In this document: piece by piece, positions 57,942-64,000 of the stretch
Position numbering within the stretch: position 1 is the first letter of the stretch
How the letters are laid out: the number at the start of each line of letters is the position of its first letter
DNA from: Coturnix japonica
Lineage: Eukaryota; Chordata; Aves; Galliformes; Phasianidae
Length of the DNA: 64,000 nt
Reading direction: 5' to 3'
NCBI RefSeq assembly: GCF_001577835.2
Contig: NC_029541.1
Span: 2,413,141-2,477,140, forward strand
Notes under the pieces: generated by a model
Databases searched by the model: none
What the model was told of the DNA's origin: nothing
What the model saw: the letters and a program-made list of their open reading frames with translations, nothing else
Program-made: the position numbers and the translations under genes

Positions 57942-58222
57942 GGGTCAGCATCCCATGAGAGTATGGGGTCTGTATGGGTTTGGGTCAGCATCCCATGAGG
58001 GTATGGGGTCTGTATGGGTTTGGGTCAGCATCCCATGAGGGTACTGGGGTCTGTATGGGTTGGGTCAGCATCCCATTGAGGTTTACTGGGGTCTGTATGG
58101 GTTTGGGTCAGCATCCCATGAGGGTATGGGGTCTGTTTAGGTTTGGGTCAGCATCCCACCATGGTGCTGGTTCCATATGGCTTCAGATCAGCATCCCACA
58201 AGAGCATGAGGTCCATATGGGT
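57942..58222. repeat. 40-bp tandem repeat downstream of CDK18
   Basis: Five close copies of a 40-bp unit beginning GGGTCAGCATCCCATGAG and continuing GTATGGGGTCTGTATGGG start at 57,942, 57,982, 58,022, 58,062 and 58,105 (one is 43 bp). Two more diverged units start at 58,145 and about 58,186. The first copies are nearly identical, which suggests recent expansion. It may lie within a long CDK18 3' UTR. Confidence 0.95.
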
Positions 58223-61050
58223 TCCAAGCCTTCAGTGCTGGCAATGAAGACACGCAATGAGCTCCCAGCTCTGCTCAGTGCTGGAGCAGCAGCTGCTTAA
58301 AGCAGCGCTGATGAAAACACTTGCAAATATCTGCGGCTCTCTGGAATTTAGTATTAGGATTTTTTTCCATTTGGTGGCACCCAGCACGGATTGGGAGCTG
58401 TTGTTTTGTCTTCCAGGCATTATTTGCTTTTTCTTTTGAATGTTTTCCTACCAATTCTGGTTGCACCCCAGGGGAAAGGCTGCATTGCTTTGTGCACTCA
58501 GCAGCTCTGGTCTGTGCATGGCTCTTGCTGTGCTTTTGCATTCCCTATTGGTCAGAATTAAGGGCAGCACCCGTTGCTGCAGTACAGGTGGGATGCAGCA
58601 CAGAAACAGCTTGTGCAGCAGGAAAACGTGTCCCAGAGAGCTCAGGGTCCCACTGTGAGCATCGCCTGGTGTGCTCCATTTGCAGAATAGGGCTGGCCGT
58701 ACCGTTGTATGAATGGAAGATGTGTTTGAAAAGGTTTATTCCTAATAGAAGCAATGATTTGGGGTTTTTTTTATATGTATATATATAGAGAGAGAGCATT
58801 TTTCTGGACTAAATGGAAAGGTGCAAAAAAACCCAACAACTAAAAGGAATAAAAGGCTGTGCCCATCGATCAACCATGCGTGTGTTTGCCTTCAGTTGTT
58901 CTATGGCAACTGTAGCATGGACCATCCTGGGGCTGTGTTACTGTTACAGCTGTACTGTGAGTGCTCCACAGCTAATACTGGGCAATGAAGCGTTTGTTTG
59001 TATGTGATGATGTGATTTTGCTCCCTCCTGTTTGGTAGGAGAAGGTTCTGTGTTGACCCAGAGTGAGTTTCCTTCCCTGTGACCTTTGCAGGAGGTTGAA
59101 ACCCAACGCCGGAGGAGCTGGAGCACAATGGGAATGTGTTCCTGCAGTCCCTTACGTGGATCCTAAAGCCCTGAACAAATATTGCCATAAGTTAATCAGG
59201 CAGATAAAAGAGCACAGCTGTGCCCGACCCAAGGCTGCAAAGTGACTCAAGGGCAATGCCATTGCATGGGTGAGGGAGTGCTGTTCCCCAGTGCTTTGGC
59301 ACCTGCAAATCACTGGGGTTGAGGCTATTCAGCATGGCAGTCTAGTGTAGGTATCACTGCTCTGTGGCCATTGGGGGGATAGGGGAAAGGCCTGAGGGGG
59401 GCTGTGGTCCCTGGGCAGCCCCTACAGCAGCACCCATCTACCTGAGTCACAGCCAGGCTGGGCAGCACCCAGATTGCTCCTCCCTCATCCCATAGCACAG
59501 GGGAATGCAGCCGAGCAGCCTCAGCCACATCCTCCGCCCATGGGCACGGCGCAGCCGGATGCGCCCTGTTGGCACCAGCTCATCCCATAGGGCATCCTCA
59601 TGCCCTGCAGCTGTGTGAGCCCTGTTTGGCTGCACCACAGCTACTTGTGGCTCTCGGTGTGATCCACTGCTGGCCCTGCTGTGCACAGGGTGAGCAGTGA
59701 GGAGGGTGTTTAATGCACTGCAAGCACAACATTGGCTTCAGTTTGGAAAACAGCCCAAAAAGTGCCTCTTCACAAAGCTAATTCTGGTTGCACACACTCG
59801 GAGCCCCACGGTTTGCATTTCTGATGAGCTCCCTCTGTGGATCTGTGGAAGGATCTGTGCGTTCTTTGTGCTGACAAACCCACCCACGCTGCATTTTGTA
59901 TTTGCAAGCAGATCTTGCATGGTTTGCGTTAGCCTTGATGGGATGGGTTGATATTCCTGGCTGTGCACAAGCCTTTATGGCATTGCTATGCAAAGCGGGG
60001 CTGGGGCCTCCATGGGGCTGTGACCCCTATAGACATTGGGTTGGGGGTGCAATGACTTCGTCCAAGTATGAGAACCACTCACCTCTGTCACAACACGACC
60101 ATGAGGAGACCATGGGTCTCCTGCCCATCTGTTGCCCTGGGATTGATCTTTGCTGAAGATGCTTCACATCTGACCATCCATAAAGGGTTCACCTCATTGC
60201 TTGGCACCACCTGGAAGCAAGAAAACAGAGCTCTCCAAGTCAGAGTCCTGTCAGCAGGAGGGATGTGGTCATTTCAAGCCTTCAGTTTCCCCATTGGTGA
60301 ACCACTTAATAGCATTGCTCTATCTCTGGTAGCTGAGCTGCTCTGTGGTTCCTTGGTTTCAGCTCTGAGTGCCCAGCAGCAATCAAGGCTCCATCCCCCA
60401 CCTGCTCTGTTGTGCTGCCCACACTCAGTATCTGCCCTCCTTACCCTGAGAGAGGTCACCTGCGGATGCCACAAAGGTGGCACAACTGGGACTGGGATGC
60501 AATTTGGATTAGCTAAACATTAAGCTATGTCCAGGTGGAAATGAGCACCTGTGACCCGGAGCAGCATTCCTTACATGTGGGTCATGGGATGCTGAGCACA
60601 GCTGTGTGGTTCTGGCACTGGGGCAGCTTTACCCACAGCTCAGCTCCAGCAATTCTGCATTGCCTGGAAAGAGTGAGCTAAAAATTGCAGTCCTTCCCCC
60701 CTAAAGTAGGTGAAATATTTATAATCTCAGCCTCTAGAGGAGACCTTTTGCGTAAGCATCAGCTGCTCCAGCTCCAAAATGCACACACTCCCACAGCCCA
60801 TCTCACCCTTCTTATCCACAGGAGGGGCACAGACACCTTTAATTGCATTTGTCTGGAGTCTCTGGCTTATTTATGGGTACGGCGCTCAGGCTGCAGAGTA
60901 AAGGGTTTTAGTGGCTGTTCCTGTTGTGTTGGATGCAATGTGAGCAGTGAGGCTCGGGAGCTGCCCACCTCTTTCTGGGTGACACGCTGCTCCACCCCAC
61001 CTCGAGGCGATGCTGGGGGTGGCGGTCCGGATGGTTCTCTGCCCCTATAG
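58223..61050. other. Intergenic stretch between CDK18 and MFSD4A
   Basis: No exon or transposon recognised. A candidate polyadenylation signal AATAAA lies at 58,848-58,853, followed by a GT-rich tract (GCGTGTGTTTGCC). A TATATGTATATATATAGAGA low-complexity patch lies at 58,773-58,795. Confidence 0.5.
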
Positions 61051-61700
61051 GGATGCTCTGAAGTCTCGGGGGGCTCCGGGTGGGCTCGGTGGGTTCCGTA
61101 CCGCACCGCCCGCAGGAGGAAGGCTCCGCCCGACCCCGGGAGGCGGCGGCGATCCCCGGTCCTGGAGGCGGAGTTATCGACCGGCGGGTTTCGGAGCCAC
61201 AGCCCGGAGAGGAGGAGGAGGAGGAGCGGGGAACGGGGCGGCGGCGGGGCCGGGCTGGCAGCGGGGCCGGGCGGTGCGGGAGCCGCATCTCCGCGGGCCG
61301 CCCCGCGCCGCCGCCCAGGATGTGGTGGGACGAGAGGGTATCGGCTCGGTTCAGGAGGAACCTGCAGCCCACCTTGACCTATTGGAGCGTCTTCTTCAGC
61401 TTCGGCCTCTGCATCGCCTTCTTGGGGCCCACGCTGCTGGACCTGCGCTGCCAAACGCAAAGCTCGCTCTCGCAGATCACCTGGGTCTTCTTCTCGCAGC
61501 AGTTCTGCCTCCTGCTCGGCAGCTGCCTCGGAGGGGTCTTCAAGAGGACGTAAGGGCTGCTCTGCTCTATGGGGTGAGGGGGGCAGCGCTGCTCCCTGCG
61601 GGTCTATGGGGCTCAGATGGGTGCGGAGATGCGGGACGGAGGGATGGGGCTGCGGAGCTGTTCCGTGCCCACCCGCATGGGACGGGGACAGCGAAGTTGC
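61051..61700 (+). promoter_or_regulatory. MFSD4A: CpG island, MFSD4A promoter and 5' end
   Basis: CpG density is high from about 61,050 to 61,700, centred on the MFSD4A start codon. There is no TATA box; GC boxes such as GGGGCGGCGGCGGGG lie around 61,230-61,280. The frame upstream of the start codon is open for 80 codons to a methionine at 61,080, but it is arginine/proline/glutamate-rich and is taken as 5' UTR. Confidence 0.8.
61320..61549 (+). CDS. MFSD4A: MFSD4A, first coding exon (partial gene)
   Basis: This is an orphan transporter of the major facilitator superfamily (solute carrier-like), a multi-pass membrane protein. The exon encodes the N-terminal 76 residues plus two bases: MWWDERVSARFRRNLQPTL followed by a stretch nearly identical to human MFSD4A. 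Two hydrophobic segments are visible: residues about 18-40 (LTYWSVFFSFGLCIAFLGP, TM1) and 56-76 (WVFFSQQFCLLLGSCLGGVF, TM2). The exon ends KRT with the donor AC|GTAAGG at 61,549/61,550. The start is set by alignment with the family start and has A at -3. The first residues (MWWDERVSA) differ from human (MGCDGRVSG). The remaining exons lie beyond 64,000. Confidence 0.93.
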
Positions 61701-64000
61701 AATGAGAACTTCCTAGAGGATGTTTTCCCAATCATAGATCGAAGGAGTCGAGGTGACCCGGTTCGATAAGCCCGGGATCGGGAGGTGATACTGGGATAAC
61801 CCACCCCGATCCCATTGGGTAAATAACGCTCAGGGCTCAGCCCTAAAGGTTGTCAGCTGCGTTTGGTCCGAGGTGTGATGGACAGCCGGGCTGTAAATCA
61901 GCTGATTATTTACACTGTTGGTTAATTGTTTGGGCTGTGGTGTCACACACACCTCCATGTGCGTCTCCATACGTCACACACATATATATATTTAACAGGC
62001 ATGTAAAGGAATCTTGCATAAGTGCTTCACTTCTGTAAGGCACCCGTTTGGAAACGCTTCCTTTTAACTCTTGCCTCATGAAGTGAGTGGGAAGTGTTGG
62101 TTGGTAAAGGTGGCACTGGGGCACCAACAGCTGTTGTCCCAGTTCATGAGCTGTCCCAGCTGCTGAATGTGGGGCTGGAGTCGTGGAGCAATATGAGTTT
62201 AGAGCATAACGATGGCCCAAATCCCTCTGCAGCTCACTGTCCGTTTTGGTTGCCAGGATGAGCTCCAAAATTCCTGCTGGCTTTCAAAGAAGAAACTCAC
62301 TAAAAACACAGCTGGTGCTTGCAGTGCTCAGTGCCCAGCACTGGGATGGCAGAGCAGCCCCTATGGTGCAGCTCAGGCTCACAACGTGCTCTGCTCTCTG
62401 CAAACTCATGCTTGGGGTTTGCTGAGCTGAGGCTCAGAATTCAACTTCTCATGTGGTGCTGTGAAATCATTCCCTTGCATGAGTGAGGATGGGGGGTCTG
62501 AGGCTCGAAACTCTGCCTGGACTTGGAATTCACAGTAGGAGCTTTTGCTCCTGGTGTTGGAACAGCCTGAACTCATCCTATCGGCATTAATAGAGGGATT
62601 TAGGGGGGGGGGCTGCCCTGTGCTGGAGCCCTGCACAGGCTCTGCCCAAAAGCACAGCACAGCTGGAGCAGGAGGGGTGTGAGATGGCATCCCCCCCAAC
62701 CTCCCCTCATTTTCTTAGGGCTCTGGGTTTTTAATTATTGCTTTTGCAGAGTGGAATTAACCTGATGGTCGTTTGTCTTCTTGATACAAGGGATGTAGAA
62801 TGCACTTCCTGAGGTCTGGAAAGCCATCCTTCAAGTCAGAGGGTGCTGCAGTGAACTGGGAGTTTGTTGGCATTGATACAGCACTGCATCTTATGGAGGT
62901 CAGCTTGGACCTCTGGGTGTGGATCCTCTCTTGGGTTGCAATGGAGCCAGGTGTGCTGAGTGCTCCAGGAACTGAGAAAAAGCAAGATAATCACTTTCAC
63001 AATCAGTATTCATGCTGAAAAGCAAAGGAGCTTCTGTGATGCTTCTGACCTCGTTTCACACCTGAGCACCTGAGACAGGAGGGAGCTTTGCTGGGGATGC
63101 AGGGCCAGGGAGGTGCTGGGTGCTACATCATGGCACTACATCTGGGTGCCCTTTAGAGGGGCATATCAGTTTCACACCATGGGGATGTGGGGTTCAGAGC
63201 CACTCTGAGGTCTCCTCCTTCTCCGGGTATCTCCTTTGAGGATGCTTCCCAAGGGTTTGTCTCTTCAGATCCCCCCCAGCTCCTGTGTGGGGTTGAATAG
63301 TGCCCTCAAGAGCATCCAGGTGCTGTGTTGGGGGATGGGATGACCCTTTAGTGTACCCCCAAAGGCAGCGCTGGGTGCCCCAGTCTGGGGGTGTGAGTGT
63401 GTGATGGATGTCATACAGCTGCAGGCAGTTTTGGCACTTTTGGGAACATCGAAACGAGCTGTTCAGTGCTTTATAAAGACATCCCATTATTTGCAATTAA
63501 TATTTAACTCCAGTAATGAGTGTGGCACCAGCAGTGCTGGGCTTGCAGGAGAGGTGTCTCAGGGATGTCTCAGTGCACATTGCTCCATCACTCCCAGCCT
63601 CCCTACAGGCTCAAGGCTGCTTCCTTCCCATGCATCTCGCTCCCTTGCTGCAAAACCCCATATGGGATCACTAGGTGCTGTTGGAAGGTCAGTATTTAGG
63701 GCTCTACAAACCATGGACTCCTGCAAGAGGGAGGCTACGAGCACCTCGTGCCACCGGCTGATAAGGAGCAGCTGCCCTCGTGCTCTTCCTTCCCATGCTG
63801 CTGAAGCACAGCACAAGCCACAGGCAGGATGTGGGAGGTTGCTGTGGGTTTGGGATGAAGGAAGGCTGTGCAGAAGGACAGTGGTGTGTGCTTAGGGCTG
63901 AGCCATCCTGCTGCCCATCACTTCTGCCTCTTTGGGTGTCCCACTTGCTGGTCCTGTGCCCATGTGTTCCCCCAGCTGCTAATGACACCTCATTTCTGTG
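61550..64000 (+). other. MFSD4A: Start of MFSD4A intron 1
   Basis: Begins with donor GTAAGG and shows no second MFSD4A exon (the expected LAQSLWALF-like sequence) up to the window end, so the intron is at least 2.45 kb. No transposon or RNA gene recognised inside. Confidence 0.7.

Noticed and set aside
57942-58222. CRISPR-like regular repeats
   Set aside because: The copies are directly adjacent 40-bp tandem units without unique spacers, in vertebrate DNA.

Overview
The window reads as vertebrate, specifically avian, nuclear DNA. Genes are split by GT-AG introns, the only recognisable dispersed repeat is a 3' fragment of a CR1 LINE (the dominant bird retroposon), CpG islands mark two promoters, and simple repeats and minisatellites fill GC-rich gene-poor DNA, as on a bird microchromosome. 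A galliform such as chicken is likely, but this is inferred from gene content and family knowledge. The order mir-135, CDK18, MFSD4A matches the human 1q32.1 segment MIR135B/LEMD1 - CDK18 - MFSD4A.

Left part (1-15 kb): a complete tRNA-Trp(CCA) gene lies on the minus strand at 3.62-3.69 kb. It is followed by a poly-G/poly-C pair and a 420-bp pentanucleotide repeat. No protein-coding exon was recognised. Near 15.0 kb, on the minus strand, sits a clear mir-135 precursor hairpin.

Middle part (15-38 kb): non-coding DNA with CA microsatellites, a 23-bp minisatellite (21.7-22.2 kb) and a 530-bp CCAT tetranucleotide block (33.1-33.6 kb). A CpG-rich patch at 28.7-28.9 kb carries a good minus-strand splice donor and may be the first exon of the mir-135 host transcript. 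A strong CpG island at 37.9-38.6 kb ends in a splice donor and is the probable promoter and non-coding first exon of CDK18.

Right part (38-64 kb): CDK18 (PCTAIRE-3 kinase) is present from its start codon at 49,386 to its stop at 55,927 in 15 coding exons, preceded by about 10.9 kb of putative first intron. Two things are odd. Intron 2 has a GC-AG donor, and exon 10 is 37 nt shorter than the family and the splice phases require, which breaks the reading frame as given. A 40-bp tandem repeat follows downstream of CDK18. MFSD4A begins at 61,320 inside a second CpG island; only its first coding exon is in the window.

The genes do not form an operon. CDK18 is a cyclin-dependent-like kinase, MFSD4A an orphan membrane transporter, mir-135 a post-transcriptional regulator and tRNA-Trp a translation component. 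Nothing resembling a bacterial or mobile system was found.
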